From 40CM-4-68-19 sp036513415 (GTDB lineage Bacteria > Myxococcota > Myxococcia > Myxococcales > 40CM-4-68-19): DNA of 64,000 nucleotides. The notes beneath the pieces were generated by a model. That model was not told where the DNA came from and ran no database searches. It worked only from the letters and a program-made list of their open reading frames with translations. The translations under genes were made by a program, and so were the position numbers. The stretch lies in NCBI GenBank assembly GCA_036513415.1, contig DATBZA010000032.1, positions 1 through 64,000 on the forward strand. Reading direction: 5' to 3'. Position 1 is the stretch's first letter, and every line of letters starts with the position of its first letter. This document shows positions 16,819-25,571 of the stretch, in pieces.

Positions 16819-17925
16819 GTGAAGATCCTCCACGTGGTGGGCGCCCGGCCCAATTTCATGAAGGTCGCGCCCATCCTCGCCCAGCTGAAGAAGCGCCCCT
16901 CCGTCGAGCAGGTGCTGGTGCACACGGGACAGCACTACGACGCGAAGATGTCGGACGTCTTCTTCCAGGATCTGGGGATGCGGGAACCCGACGTGCACCT
17001 GGGCGTGGGGAGCGGTTCCCACGCGCAGCAGACCGCCAAGGTGATGGTGGAGATCGAGCCGGTGCTCGCGCGCGAGAAGCCGGACGTCGTGGTGGTGGCG
17101 GGGGACGTGAACAGCACCATCGCGGTCGCCTTGGTGGCGGCGAAGATGGGCCTCGCCATCGCCCACGTCGAAGCGGGCTTGCGGTCGCGCGACTGGACCA
17201 TGCCCGAGGAGATCAACCGCGTCCTCACCGACCGGCTCTCCGCTCTCCTCTTCACGCCCTCGCGCGACGGCGACGAGAACCTGCGCGCCGAGGGCATCGA
17301 CCCTGCCCGGATCCACCTGGTGGGAAACGTGATGATCGACTCGCTGCAGGCGGCGCTGCCGCGCGCCCGGGAGAGTCGGATCCACGAGCGCCTGGAGCTG
17401 ACGGCCAAGGGGTACGCGCTTGCCACTTTGCACCGCCCCGCGAACGTCGACCAGCCAGCCGCGCTCTCACGCCTGCTCTCGGCGCTTGCGGACGTCGCAG
17501 CCCAGATCCCCGTCGTGTTTCCCATCCACCCCCGCACTCGCTCGCGCTTGCCTGCAGGCTTCGAGGCCAGGGGGCTCAAGCTGGTCGAGCCGCTCGGGTA
17601 CCTCGACTTCCTCGCGCTGACCGCGGACGCCCGCCTGGTGATGACCGACTCGGGCGGCATCCAGGAAGAGACCACCGCGCTGGGCGTTCCCTGCCTGACG
17701 ATGCGCGAGAACACCGAGCGCCCCGTCACAGTGGAAGTGGGGACCAACGAGCTGGTGGGGACCGATCCGGCTCGGGCGGTGGCGGCGGCTCGCAAGGTGC
17801 TCGCGGGCCGGGGGAAGCAGGGCCGCGTTCCGGAGCTGTGGGACGGCAGGGCGGCGGAGCGGGTGGCGGAGATCCTGGTCCGGTTCTGCGGCCGGCGGGA
17901 ACAGAGGAACGGAGGGCGGGGATGA
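16819..17925 (+). CDS. wecB: UDP-N-acetylglucosamine 2-epimerase (non-hydrolysing)
   Basis: WecB interconverts UDP-GlcNAc and UDP-ManNAc for enterobacterial-common-antigen-like or capsular polymers. Family motifs: VVGARPNFMKVAP at the N-terminus, HTGQHYD, GDVNSTIA, HVEAGLRSRDWTMPEEINR and SGGIQEETTALGVPCLTMRENTERP near the C-terminus. GTG 16819 matches the conserved start; GTG 16801 and TTG 16783 are in-frame alternatives, and no clear ribosome site decides. The substrate comes from glmU/glmS upstream. The TGA stop overlaps the ATG of a 20-codon ORF. Confidence 0.93.
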   Translation: MKILHVVGARPNFMKVAPILAQLKKRPSVEQVLVHTGQHYDAKMSDVFFQDLGMREPDVHLGVGSGSHAQQTAKVMVEIEPVLAREKPDVVVVAGDVNSTIAVALVAAKMGLAIAHVEAGLRSRDWTMPEEINRVLTDRLSALLFTPSRDGDENLRAEGIDPARIHLVGNVMIDSLQAALPRARESRIHERLELTAKGYALATLHRPANVDQPAALSRLLSALADVAAQIPVVFPIHPRTRSRLPAGFEARGLKLVEPLGYLDFLALTADARLVMTDSGGIQEETTALGVPCLTMRENTERPVTVEVGTNELVGTDPARAVAAARKVLAGRGKQGRVPELWDGRAAERVAEILVRFCGRREQRNGGRG

Positions 17926-17984
17926 AGCGGAAGGGGAGACGGCGGCTCGCGCGGCTGCGCAGGCTCCGGGCGCGCTTGTTCTAG
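17922..17984 (+). CDS. Possible 20-residue arginine-rich peptide
   Basis: An ATG overlapping the wecB TGA (ATGA) opens 20 codons ending in TAG. The product starts MKRKGRRRL and has 11 Arg/Lys in 20 residues. GGAGGGCGGGG lies directly upstream. Its TAG is the first triplet of hairpin repeat copy R2; the other clear copies of this repeat begin on the stop codons of proven genes, which is indirect support that this frame is translated. Function unknown; RNA binding would be a guess from charge alone. Confidence 0.4.
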   Translation: MKRKGRRRLARLRRLRARLF

Positions 17985-18060
17985 CCCGGCACCGCAGCCA
18001 ACTCAGGGGCTTGAGCGTCAGACACGGCCGGCCGCCGAAGGCGGCTTGGCGACTACATCG
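17982..18060 (+). repeat. Stop-codon hairpin repeat, copy R2 (degenerate)
   Basis: It begins with TAGCCCGGCACCGCAG, then ACTCAGGGGCTTGAGCGTCAG, matching the start and the CAGGGGCT block of the other copies, although the closing GGGGCTA is GGGGCTT. A second partial unit (GGCCGCCGAAGGCGGC, which has its own inner stem) follows. It lies between the short ORF and the zinc-ribbon gene. 18061-18150 shows nothing else. Confidence 0.6.
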
Positions 18061-18150
18061 GGTCGCGGTGACTCGCAAGCCCCGTGCTCGCGGGTGACCG
18101 CACTCGGCGGAGGATTTGCGTTCGCGCCGGAGCGGGCCTAAACGGGGCCG

Positions 18151-18585
18151 GTGCAGGTGATCTGGATTGGCGCCGCCGGAGCGCTTGCGGCGCTCTGGCT
18201 CTGGTTCCTCGCCCACGGGCGCGCGCGGGGTGGCGTGAAGCGGGTCGCGCTGCGCGTGACGCTGCTCGCTCTGGCCGGCGCGCTGGTGGCTGCCGCAGCC
18301 GAGCGCGGCCTGCTCTCGCACGCATCCATCGGCTTCCGTCTGGCGCTGGTCCTGGCGGTGATCATCGTCACCGTCGGCTACCTGTACCTGACGCGGTTCT
18401 GCGACGCTTGTGGCCGGATGGTGCGGAACCTCAAGGTGCAGACCTGTCCGCGCTGCGGCGCGTACCTTCCCCGGCACGGGATGACCGTCAGGCTGCGCCA
18501 GCCCGGCGACGAGCGCAGCTGGACCCCGGGCGATCGCCGCGCCCGTCCGCCCCGTTCCCGTCATCCGGAAGGCCCCAGCGCGTGA
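18151..18585 (+). CDS. Membrane protein with zinc ribbon
   Basis: This 144-residue protein has three predicted membrane helices (about 3-21, 30-48, 58-79) followed by a cytoplasmic zinc ribbon, CDACG ... CPRCG (about 83-103), and a basic Arg/Pro-rich tail. I do not recognise a named family. The zinc ribbon suggests a structural site. The stop overlaps the GTG start of the asparagine-synthetase-like gene by 4 bp (GTGA), so the two are probably translationally coupled and may act together. Confidence 0.7.
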   Translation: MQVIWIGAAGALAALWLWFLAHGRARGGVKRVALRVTLLALAGALVAAAAERGLLSHASIGFRLALVLAVIIVTVGYLYLTRFCDACGRMVRNLKVQTCPRCGAYLPRHGMTVRLRQPGDERSWTPGDRRARPPRSRHPEGPSA

Positions 18586-20099
18586 ACGGCCACGTCGACC
18601 TGGCGCGCGGCTTTCCCGAAGGGCTGGCGCTTGAGGGCGAACCCGCCGCCGACGAGGTGCAGCGCCTGTGGGCCGAGCACCGGGAGGGCGCGCTCGCGCA
18701 CGTCCGCGGCGCATTCGCCCTTGCCGTCTGGGACGAGCAGGCGCGCTCTCTCGTGCTGGCGCGTGACGCGCTCGGTGCGAAGCCGCTGTACTACTGCGCT
18801 TCGGGAAGCCAGCTCTGGTTCGGAACCCGGGTTCCCAAGGGCGGCCCCCGGGGTCAGATCGACCGGTCCGCGCTCTCCGACTACCTCGAGCTGGGATACG
18901 TCCCCGCGCCCGCGACTGCCTGGAGCGGCGTGCGGAAGGTGCCCCCCGGGCATTTGCTCCGGTTCGGCCCCCAGGGCGCCGAGGTCCGCCGCTGGTTCGA
19001 GATGCCGGTACCCGGATCCGGCCGACCCCCATCGCGGATCGCGGTCCGGGCGCGCTTGGAGGAAGCCGTTCGCCGGCGGCTCGCCGGAGGACCGGCGACG
19101 ATGCTGTCGGGAGGGCTAGACTCGAGCGCGCTGGTGGCGCTGATGACGCGCCTGTCCGGCCGGGTGCGGACCTACGCGGCGGGCACGGACGAAGAGCTGG
19201 AGCTGGCACGCAAGATCGCGAATCGGTTTCGCTCCGAGCACCACGAGCTGCGCATCACGCACCGGCCCGCCGAGGAGCTGCCCGCGCTGATCGCCGAGGC
19301 CGGCGAGCCCTTCGCGGACCCGGCGCTGCTCGCGATGGCCGGGCTCCTGCGAGAGATGCGCGGGCCGGTGCTGACCGGGGACGGCGCTGACGAGCTGTTC
19401 GCGGGGCACCTGCGCTATCTGCGCGCCGCGCGCATCCCCGAGCTGCGCCCGGCCGCGGGCGCCGCCGAGCTCCTCCGCAAGCTCGCGCCCGCCCGCCACC
19501 GCGGCACCCTGCATCGGGCGGCGGCGACCCTCCGGACCACCGGCGCGGAACGGGCCCGCGCCATGATCGAGATCTTCAACCCCGAGGAGCGGACCGCGCT
19601 GCTCGGGGTGACCGCCCGCACCGCGCGCGGGCCCTCGACCGACAATCTGCAGGGGCTCGACGCAGCGCTCGCGTTCGATTTCGAGGTGTCGCTGCCGGAC
19701 AACGTGATGTTCCGCCTGGATGTGGCCGCGGGCGGGCGCGAAGTCCGGACGCCGTTCGTCGACGTGGACCTGGCGCAGGCCGTAGTCCCGCCGCCCTGGC
19801 AGGACAAGCTCGGCCGCCTTCACGTGCGCAGGCTGTTGCGCGAAGCCGTCGCCGATCTGCTGCCCCGCGAGGTCCTCACGCGCCCCCCGCGCTCCCCCTC
19901 GGTGCCGGTCGGCGCTTGGCTGCGGGGACCGTTGCGCCAGATGCTCCAGGACCTGGTGCGGGCCCCCACCGCGCGGGTCCGGACCTTGCTGGATCCGCGC
20001 GCCATCGACCGGGCCCTGACGCAGTCCCTGGCGCCGCGCGGGAACCCGCGGCAGGCATGGGCGTTGCTCTGCCTGGAGCTCTGGGCCCGGGAGCGGTGA
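18582..20099 (+). CDS. Asparagine-synthetase-like protein without glutaminase nucleophile
   Basis: The product has 505 residues. The ATP-pyrophosphatase domain is intact: PP-loop MLSGGLDSSALVA (about 173-185) and the later LTGDGADELFAGH. The N-terminal glutaminase domain is only its second half: VRGAFALAVWDEQARSLVLARDALGAKPLYY is recognisable from about residue 39, but the first 70 or so residues, including catalytic Cys2 and the glutamine-binding Arg, are absent, and the upstream DNA encodes another protein. It may use free ammonia, another amine donor, or adenylate a surface-polymer substrate. GTG start by overlap with the preceding gene. Confidence 0.82.
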   Translation: MNGHVDLARGFPEGLALEGEPAADEVQRLWAEHREGALAHVRGAFALAVWDEQARSLVLARDALGAKPLYYCASGSQLWFGTRVPKGGPRGQIDRSALSDYLELGYVPAPATAWSGVRKVPPGHLLRFGPQGAEVRRWFEMPVPGSGRPPSRIAVRARLEEAVRRRLAGGPATMLSGGLDSSALVALMTRLSGRVRTYAAGTDEELELARKIANRFRSEHHELRITHRPAEELPALIAEAGEPFADPALLAMAGLLREMRGPVLTGDGADELFAGHLRYLRAARIPELRPAAGAAELLRKLAPARHRGTLHRAAATLRTTGAERARAMIEIFNPEERTALLGVTARTARGPSTDNLQGLDAALAFDFEVSLPDNVMFRLDVAAGGREVRTPFVDVDLAQAVVPPPWQDKLGRLHVRRLLREAVADLLPREVLTRPPRSPSVPVGAWLRGPLRQMLQDLVRAPTARVRTLLDPRAIDRALTQSLAPRGNPRQAWALLCLELWARER

Positions 20100-20792
20100 T
20101 CAGCTCTTCGTGCTCTTGCCGAGCTGCACCACGGGCGCCACGCCCAGCTCACGAAGCGAAAGGCCGAGCAGCTCTTTTGCTTCCTCCGGCGGAAGCTCGC
20201 CTTGGCGTTCCGCCTCTCGCAACGCGGTGACCGCTTCCTCGGGCCGGCCCGTCAGGATCCGGAGCTGCGTCCAGAGGGCGTGGAAGCGCACCCAATCGTC
20301 CTTGTCTTCCTCCTCGTCGAACAGCTTCTGCGCCGCCGCCCAGGCGAGGATCTCCTCGTCGAGCGGCACCGCGCCCTTGCGCAGCTCGGCGAGCTCGACC
20401 GCGGTCTCCAGCAGGGTCAGGACGACTTCCTCGGCCCCTTCCGGCAGGGTCTCGGCCTCGCGGAACCCGCGGATGTCGCGCGACAAGCCTTCGATGGCGC
20501 GAAAAAAGGCCGTCTCGGCCCCCTTCAGGTCGCCGGATTGGCGCCGCGCCCGGGCGAGGCCGATCTCTGCCGCCGTGAGACCGGGCGCGAGCTGGAGCAC
20601 CCGCCGGAACTCGTGTTCCGCGCCGTCCAGATCGCCGAACTCGTCCAGGTAGATCTCGCCCAGGGCGCCCCGCGCCAGCACCTCGGCTTCGCCGCCCTGC
20701 TGCGCCGCGCGCCTCAGGACCCGGACGGCTTCCTGCGGATCCGTCTGCCGCAGGTCGAAAGCGGCGTGCCGGATGTCGTCGAGAACGCCCAT
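20100..20792 (-). CDS. Tetratricopeptide-repeat protein
   Basis: A 230-residue soluble protein without signal peptide. Helical repeats are visible at about 18-90 (EAVRVLRRAAQQGGEAEVLA, AEHEFRRVLQLAPGLTAAEI, AETAFFRAIEGLSRDI) and near the C-terminus (EEAVTALREAERQGELPPEE), so it is probably a TPR scaffold. The middle is acidic (FDEEEDKDDW). Specific partners are unknown. It ends head-to-head with the asparagine-synthetase-like gene with no gap, and its start is 61 bp from the divergent kdsB. Confidence 0.7.
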   Translation of the reverse strand: MGVLDDIRHAAFDLRQTDPQEAVRVLRRAAQQGGEAEVLARGALGEIYLDEFGDLDGAEHEFRRVLQLAPGLTAAEIGLARARRQSGDLKGAETAFFRAIEGLSRDIRGFREAETLPEGAEEVVLTLLETAVELAELRKGAVPLDEEILAWAAAQKLFDEEEDKDDWVRFHALWTQLRILTGRPEEAVTALREAERQGELPPEEAKELLGLSLRELGVAPVVQLGKSTKS

Positions 20793-20853
20793 GCGGGAAG
20801 AGGGGATAGCACGTTCCGGTTGCAGAGGCGGCCCAACCGACGTAAAACGCGAT

Positions 20854-21585
20854 GTGCGCCTCGCAGCCCTGATTCCCGCGCGCTACGCCGCCCAGCGATT
20901 GCCCGGAAAGCCTCTCGCCGACATCGGCGGCGTGCCCATGGTCGTCCGCGTGGCCCAGCGCGCTTCGCAGGCGCAGGGCATCGATCAGGTCGCCGTGGCC
21001 ACGGACGACCAACGGATCGCCGCGGCGGTCGAGGGGGCGGGCTTCCGCGCGATCATGACCGACTCACAGTGCCGCAACGGGACGGAGCGCATCGCGCAGG
21101 CCGCGCGGGACCTGCCGGCCGACGGATACCTGAACGTCCAGGGAGACGAGCCCCTGATCGATCCTCGGGCGATAGCGCAAGTCGCCGGGTTGGTCCGGCA
21201 GGGGGCGCAGATGGCCACGCTGGCGCGTCCGCTCCAACCCGGAGAGGAGTCGCTTCCCCAGGTGGTCAAGGTGGTGCTCGACATCCGCCGCCGCGCTCTC
21301 TATTTCTCGCGATCGATGATCCCCTACCCCCGGGGTGCGGGAGAGCTGGCTCCGCTGGCCCACGTCGGGCTCTATGGATTCGCTGCGGAAACGCTGCAGC
21401 AGCTCGCCCGGCTGCCCGAGACCGCCCTCGAGCGGGCGGAGGGTCTCGAGCAGCTGCGCGCGCTCTTCCACGGCATCCCCATCGACGTCGGCGTGGGCAA
21501 CTTCCCCTCCGCCGCCGTGGACACGCCGGAAGATCTGGAGCTTGTCCGTCAGTTGATCGCCGGAGACCGAAGGAGGCATGGATGA
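20854..21585 (+). CDS. kdsB: 3-deoxy-manno-octulosonate cytidylyltransferase
   Basis: KdsB activates Kdo as CMP-Kdo for the inner core of lipopolysaccharide. Motifs: ALIPARYAAQRLPGKPLADI at the N-terminus, VATDDQRI, GTERIAQA, NVQGDEPLIDP and the C-terminal VDTPEDLELV. GTG 20854 starts right at the first strand and gives 243 residues, near the usual 245-250; ATG 20773 would add 27 unconserved residues overlapping the divergent TPR gene. It is the first gene of a long overlapping operon; AGGAGG near its end serves pyrG. Confidence 0.94.
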   Translation: MRLAALIPARYAAQRLPGKPLADIGGVPMVVRVAQRASQAQGIDQVAVATDDQRIAAAVEGAGFRAIMTDSQCRNGTERIAQAARDLPADGYLNVQGDEPLIDPRAIAQVAGLVRQGAQMATLARPLQPGEESLPQVVKVVLDIRRRALYFSRSMIPYPRGAGELAPLAHVGLYGFAAETLQQLARLPETALERAEGLEQLRALFHGIPIDVGVGNFPSAAVDTPEDLELVRQLIAGDRRRHG

Positions 21586-23312
21586 GCGCGTTTCGGACGG
21601 AGCGCCGCAGCGACCCCGCTCGAGGCAAGCGGACCAAGTACATCTTCGTCACCGGCGGCGTGGTCTCCTCGCTGGGGAAGGGCCTCTCGTCCGCGTCGCT
21701 CGGCGCCCTGCTGGAAAACCGCGGTCTGAAGATCACGCACCTCAAGCTCGACCCCTACATCAACGTCGACCCCGGCACGATGAGCCCGTTCCAGCACGGC
21801 GAGGTCTACGTCACCGACGACGGGGGCGAGACCGACCTGGACCTCGGGCATTACGAGCGCTTCAGCTCGGCGAAGATGTCGCGCAGCAACAACGCCACCA
21901 CCGGGCGCATCTACTCGAACGTGATCAACAAGGAGCGCCAGGGCGAGTACCTGGGCAAGACCGTTCAGGTGATTCCCCACATCACCGACGAGATCAAGCG
22001 CTTCATCTTCGCCTCTTCGGAGCAGAACGACATCGTGATCGTCGAGGTGGGGGGCACGGTCGGCGACATCGAGTCGCTGCCGTTCCTGGAGGCCATCCGG
22101 CAGATGAAGTACGACGTGGGTGGCGAGAACGCCATCTACATCCACCTCACGCTGGTGCCGTATATCTCGACCGCGCACGAAGTGAAGACCAAGCCCACGC
22201 AGCACTCGGTGATGAAGCTGCGCGAGATCGGCATCCAGCCGGACATCCTTCTCTGCCGCACCGACCGGCAACTCTCCAAGGAGATCAAGGACAAGATCGC
22301 GCTCTTCTGCTCGGTGGAGCCGGGCTCCGTCTTCACCGCCGCCGACGTGCAGACCATCTACGAGCTGCCGCTGGCGCTGCACGAGGAGGGGCTCGACGAC
22401 CGCGTGGCCGAGCTGCTCAACATCTGGAGCCGCGCGCCCCGGCTCGACAAGTGGGAACGGATCGTCAAGGCGATCAAGGAACCCTCGCGCGAGGTGCGCA
22501 TCGCGGTGGTGGGCAAATACGTCGACCTGACCGAGTCCTACAAGTCGCTGAACGAGGCGCTGGTCCACGGCGGGATCGCCAACGACTCCCGCGTCTCGCT
22601 CGACTTCATCGACTCGACCCAGATCGAGCAGCTCGGAGCGGACACGCTGCTCCAGCACGCGGACGCCATCCTGGTGCCCGGCGGATTCGGCGTGCGCGGG
22701 ACCGAGGGCAAGATCGCCGCGGTGAAGTACGCCCGCGAGCGCAAAGTGCCCTTCTTCGGCATCTGCCTGGGCCTGCAGATGGCGGCCATCGAGTTCTCGC
22801 GCAACGTCTGCGGCCTGGAGAAGGCCAACTCCATCGAGCTGGACGAGGCCACGCCGCACCCGGTCGTGTCGCTGATGGCCGAGCAGAAGCAGGTGACCGC
22901 CAAGGGCGGGACCATGCGGCTCGGAGCGTATCCCTGCACGCTCAAGCCGGGCTCGCTGGCTTCGAAGCTGTACGGGCGCCAGGAGATCAGCGAGCGCCAC
23001 CGCCACCGGTACGAGATCAACAACGCGTACCGGGCGCAGCTCGAAGAGAAGGGCATGGTCGCGTCCGGCGTCAACGAGCAGCTCGGGCTGGTCGAGGTGA
23101 TCGAGCTGCACGGACACCCCTTCTTCATCGGCTGCCAGTACCACCCTGAGTTCCAGAGCAAGCCGTTCCAGCCCCATCCGCTGTTCGCGGGGTTCATCAA
23201 GGCCGCCCTCGAGCAGCGGACGCGCAAGGGGATCTCGATGCCGCCCCAGGCGCAGTCCGGCGCGGCGCAGGAGATCGTGCTCCCGTCCGGCACCCCGGTG
23301 GCGAAGGCGTGA
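21582..23312 (+). CDS. pyrG: CTP synthase
   Basis: PyrG aminates UTP to CTP with glutamine as nitrogen donor. It has 576 residues with the synthetase domain (KYIFVTGGVVSSLGKG, KLDPYINVDPGTMSPFQHGE, TVGDIES) and a C-terminal class I glutaminase with PGGFGVRG, nucleophile Cys in GICLGLQ and the His-Glu pair in YHPEFQSKP. Placed between kdsB and kdsA, it supplies the CTP used by KdsB. The ATG overlaps the kdsB stop (ATGA) with AGGAGG 6 bp before. Confidence 0.97.
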   Translation: MSAFRTERRSDPARGKRTKYIFVTGGVVSSLGKGLSSASLGALLENRGLKITHLKLDPYINVDPGTMSPFQHGEVYVTDDGGETDLDLGHYERFSSAKMSRSNNATTGRIYSNVINKERQGEYLGKTVQVIPHITDEIKRFIFASSEQNDIVIVEVGGTVGDIESLPFLEAIRQMKYDVGGENAIYIHLTLVPYISTAHEVKTKPTQHSVMKLREIGIQPDILLCRTDRQLSKEIKDKIALFCSVEPGSVFTAADVQTIYELPLALHEEGLDDRVAELLNIWSRAPRLDKWERIVKAIKEPSREVRIAVVGKYVDLTESYKSLNEALVHGGIANDSRVSLDFIDSTQIEQLGADTLLQHADAILVPGGFGVRGTEGKIAAVKYARERKVPFFGICLGLQMAAIEFSRNVCGLEKANSIELDEATPHPVVSLMAEQKQVTAKGGTMRLGAYPCTLKPGSLASKLYGRQEISERHRHRYEINNAYRAQLEEKGMVASGVNEQLGLVEVIELHGHPFFIGCQYHPEFQSKPFQPHPLFAGFIKAALEQRTRKGISMPPQAQSGAAQEIVLPSGTPVAKA

Positions 23313-24094
23313 CCTTCGGCGAAACGCTGCTGCTGATCGCGGGTCCCTGCGTGATCGAGGGCGAGGAGTTCACGCTGCGGCACGCGCGCAGGGTGGCCGA
23401 GATCGCGCAGAAGCACGGCGTCCAGGCCCTGTTCAAGTGCAGCTTCGACAAGGCGAACCGGACCAGCGGGAGCTCGTTCCGCGGGCCGGGGCTGCAGGAT
23501 GGGCTGCGCATCCTGGCGCGGGTGAAGAAGGAAGTCGGGTTGCCCGTGCTCACCGACGTGCACGAGACCAGCCAGTGCGCTCCGGCGGCGGAGGTGGTGG
23601 ACGTGCTGCAGATCCCGGCCTTCCTTTGCCGGCAGACGGACCTCCTGCTCGAGGCCGGCCGGACCGGCCGCGCGGTCAACGTCAAGAAGGGCCAGTTCCT
23701 CGCCCCCGAGGACATGAAGAACGTGGTCGACAAGCTGCGCGAGGCGGGCTGCCGCGAGGTGTTGTTGACCGAGCGCGGCGCCTCGTTCGGGTATCACAAC
23801 CTGGTGGTGGACATGCGCGCCCTGGTGACGATGCGCCGGTTCGCCCCCGTCTGCTTCGATGCCACCCATTCCGTCCAGCGCCCCGGGTCGCAGGGGACCT
23901 CGACCGGAGGCGACCGTGCCCTCGCGCCCGTGCTGGCCCGCGCGGCGGCCGCGGTGGGAATCGACGCGCTCTTCTGCGAAGTCCACGAGGACCCAGACCA
24001 CGCGCTGAGCGACGGGCCCAACTCGCTCACTTTTCCCCTCTGGGATGCGCTCGTCGCCGACGTCCTCCGGATCCGCGGCGCTCTCACCGGCTGA
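23309..24094 (+). CDS. kdsA: 3-deoxy-8-phosphooctulonate synthase
   Basis: KdsA condenses phosphoenolpyruvate with arabinose-5-phosphate to Kdo-8-phosphate. It has 261 residues with LIAGPCVIEGE, FKCSFDKANRTS, LTDVHETSQC, DVLQIPAFLCRQTDLL, KKGQFLAPEDM, FDATHSVQRPG and EVHEDPDHALSDGPN, all standard. The Cys in AGPC suggests the metal-dependent class, which would need confirmation by comparing the other metal ligands. GTG start in a GTGA overlap with pyrG. The next gene performs the next step. Confidence 0.96.
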   Translation: MTFGETLLLIAGPCVIEGEEFTLRHARRVAEIAQKHGVQALFKCSFDKANRTSGSSFRGPGLQDGLRILARVKKEVGLPVLTDVHETSQCAPAAEVVDVLQIPAFLCRQTDLLLEAGRTGRAVNVKKGQFLAPEDMKNVVDKLREAGCREVLLTERGASFGYHNLVVDMRALVTMRRFAPVCFDATHSVQRPGSQGTSTGGDRALAPVLARAAAAVGIDALFCEVHEDPDHALSDGPNSLTFPLWDALVADVLRIRGALTG

Positions 24095-24639
24095 TGCCCC
24101 GCCGCCCGCCCCGCTCGCTGCTGCAGCGCATCCGTCTCGTCGTCCTCGACGTGGACGGAACGATGACCGACGGGCGGCTCTACTACGGCAAGGAAGGCGA
24201 GGCCTTCAAGGCCTTCGACGTCCGCGACGGGCATGGGCTGCGCTTGCTCAGCATGCACGGGGGCGTGAAGCTCGCCGTCCTGACGGGCCGCCGCGCTGAG
24301 CTCGTGCAACAGCGCTGCCAGGAGCTTTCCATCGATCACGTCGTCGGGGGAAGTCGCGCGAAGGGCGACGCGATCGAGAGGATTGCCGTGGAGCTGGGCG
24401 TCCCGCTGGACCAGACCGCGTTCATGGGCGACGACGTCAACGACCTGCCTGCCCTGCGCAAGGTGGCGCTCTCCTGCGCGCCGCAGGACGCAGCGCCCGA
24501 GGTGCTCGAGGAAGTGCTTTGGGTCTCCCGGCGTCCGGCTGGCCGCGGCGCGGTCCGCGAGCTCTGCGAGATCCTGCTGGCTGCGAAAGTCGGCTGGCCT
24601 CCGCCCGAAGAGGCAGCCAAGCCGGCTCCCCAGGGATGA
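24094..24639 (+). CDS. kdsC: 3-deoxy-D-manno-octulosonate 8-phosphate phosphatase
   Basis: KdsC removes phosphate from Kdo-8-phosphate. The 181-residue HAD-superfamily C0 enzyme has motif I DVDGTMTDGRL, motif II LTGR, a Lys in SRAKGDA and motif IV MGDDVNDLPALR. No cap domain is visible, as expected for this subgroup. The C-terminal tail (PPPEEAAKPAPQG) is not conserved. The ATG shares one base with the kdsA TGA. It completes a kdsA-kdsC-kdsB set within 4 kb. Confidence 0.94.
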   Translation: MPRRPPRSLLQRIRLVVLDVDGTMTDGRLYYGKEGEAFKAFDVRDGHGLRLLSMHGGVKLAVLTGRRAELVQQRCQELSIDHVVGGSRAKGDAIERIAVELGVPLDQTAFMGDDVNDLPALRKVALSCAPQDAAPEVLEEVLWVSRRPAGRGAVRELCEILLAAKVGWPPPEEAAKPAPQG

Positions 24640-25571
24640 GCGCCCAGGCGAGAGAGAAGGGCTTCCTCTCCCGCGCCGGCAAGCGGATCCGGCGGGAGTT
24701 GCGCGTGCGGGTGCTCTTGCTCTCCCTTCCCCTCTTGAGGATCCTCCCTCTAGCGGCCGGGGCCGCGCTGGGGTGGCTCGCCTGGTACGTGGTGCCCCGC
24801 CAACGTCGGCTCGCCCGGGAGCAGCTGCGCCTGGCCTTTCCGGAAAAGAGCGACGCCGAGCGCGACCGCATCGGGCGGGCCAGCTTCGTCAATCTCGGGC
24901 GGGCCGCCTTGGAGACCGCGCGCGCGGATCGCATGGACATCCGCGCGCTCGTCGATCTCGACCCGCGCGACGAAGCGTTGCTGCACGCCGCTCACGCGGA
25001 AGGAAAGGGCATCGTGGTCGTGACCGCGCACATCGGCGCCTGGGAGTTGTTCGGGCGCCGCATGGCGGCCACCGGGATCCCCTGCAGCACGGTCGCCAAG
25101 GAGGCGCACGACCCGCGGATCACGGCCCTCTTGATGAATGTTCGCGAGCGCGCGGGCGTGCGCGTGTTCTGGCGGGGGACCCCGATGTCCGCCCGCGAGA
25201 TCCTCCGCTTCCTGCAGCGCGAGGGAGGGATCGTCGGCGTCCTGATCGATCAGGACACCCAGGTGGCAGGGCACTTCGTCCCGTTCTTCGGCCGGCCTGC
25301 ATTCACGCCGCGTGCCGCCGGCGATCTGGCGGCGCGCCTCGGTGCGCCGATGCTCTTCGCCTGCGCCCATCGAGTGGCGCGGGACATGCACCGCATGGTG
25401 GTCCGGCGGATCGACGTGCAGCGCACCGGCGATCGCGATAGAGACTCAGTGGCCCTTACCGCGGCGGCCACCCGATGCATCGAGGACGAGGTCCGAAGCA
25501 GGCCGGACGAGTGGGTGTGGATGCACCCCCGCTGGCGGACACAGCCAGCGGATATTGCAAGGGAAAAGTAG
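24636..25571 (+). CDS. Lipid A biosynthesis (Kdo-dependent) acyltransferase family
   Basis: This 311-residue LpxL/LpxM-type inner-membrane acyltransferase adds a secondary acyl chain to the lipid A precursor. The N-terminus is basic with one hydrophobic segment (about 38-52). The active-site motif is TAHIGAWELFG (HX4E), with VGVLIDQDTQ and HFVPFFGRPAFTPRA further on and a C-terminal WVWMHPRW. It overlaps kdsC by 4 bp. Acyl-chain specificity and position cannot be read from the sequence. 25572-25644 is a 73-bp gap to lptC. Confidence 0.9.
   Translation: MSAQAREKGFLSRAGKRIRRELRVRVLLLSLPLLRILPLAAGAALGWLAWYVVPRQRRLAREQLRLAFPEKSDAERDRIGRASFVNLGRAALETARADRMDIRALVDLDPRDEALLHAAHAEGKGIVVVTAHIGAWELFGRRMAATGIPCSTVAKEAHDPRITALLMNVRERAGVRVFWRGTPMSAREILRFLQREGGIVGVLIDQDTQVAGHFVPFFGRPAFTPRAAGDLAARLGAPMLFACAHRVARDMHRMVVRRIDVQRTGDRDRDSVALTAAATRCIEDEVRSRPDEWVWMHPRWRTQPADIAREK

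Noticed and set aside
21549..23177. A 542-codon minus-strand frame opposite pyrG
   Set aside because: Shadow of a fully conserved CTP synthase gene.
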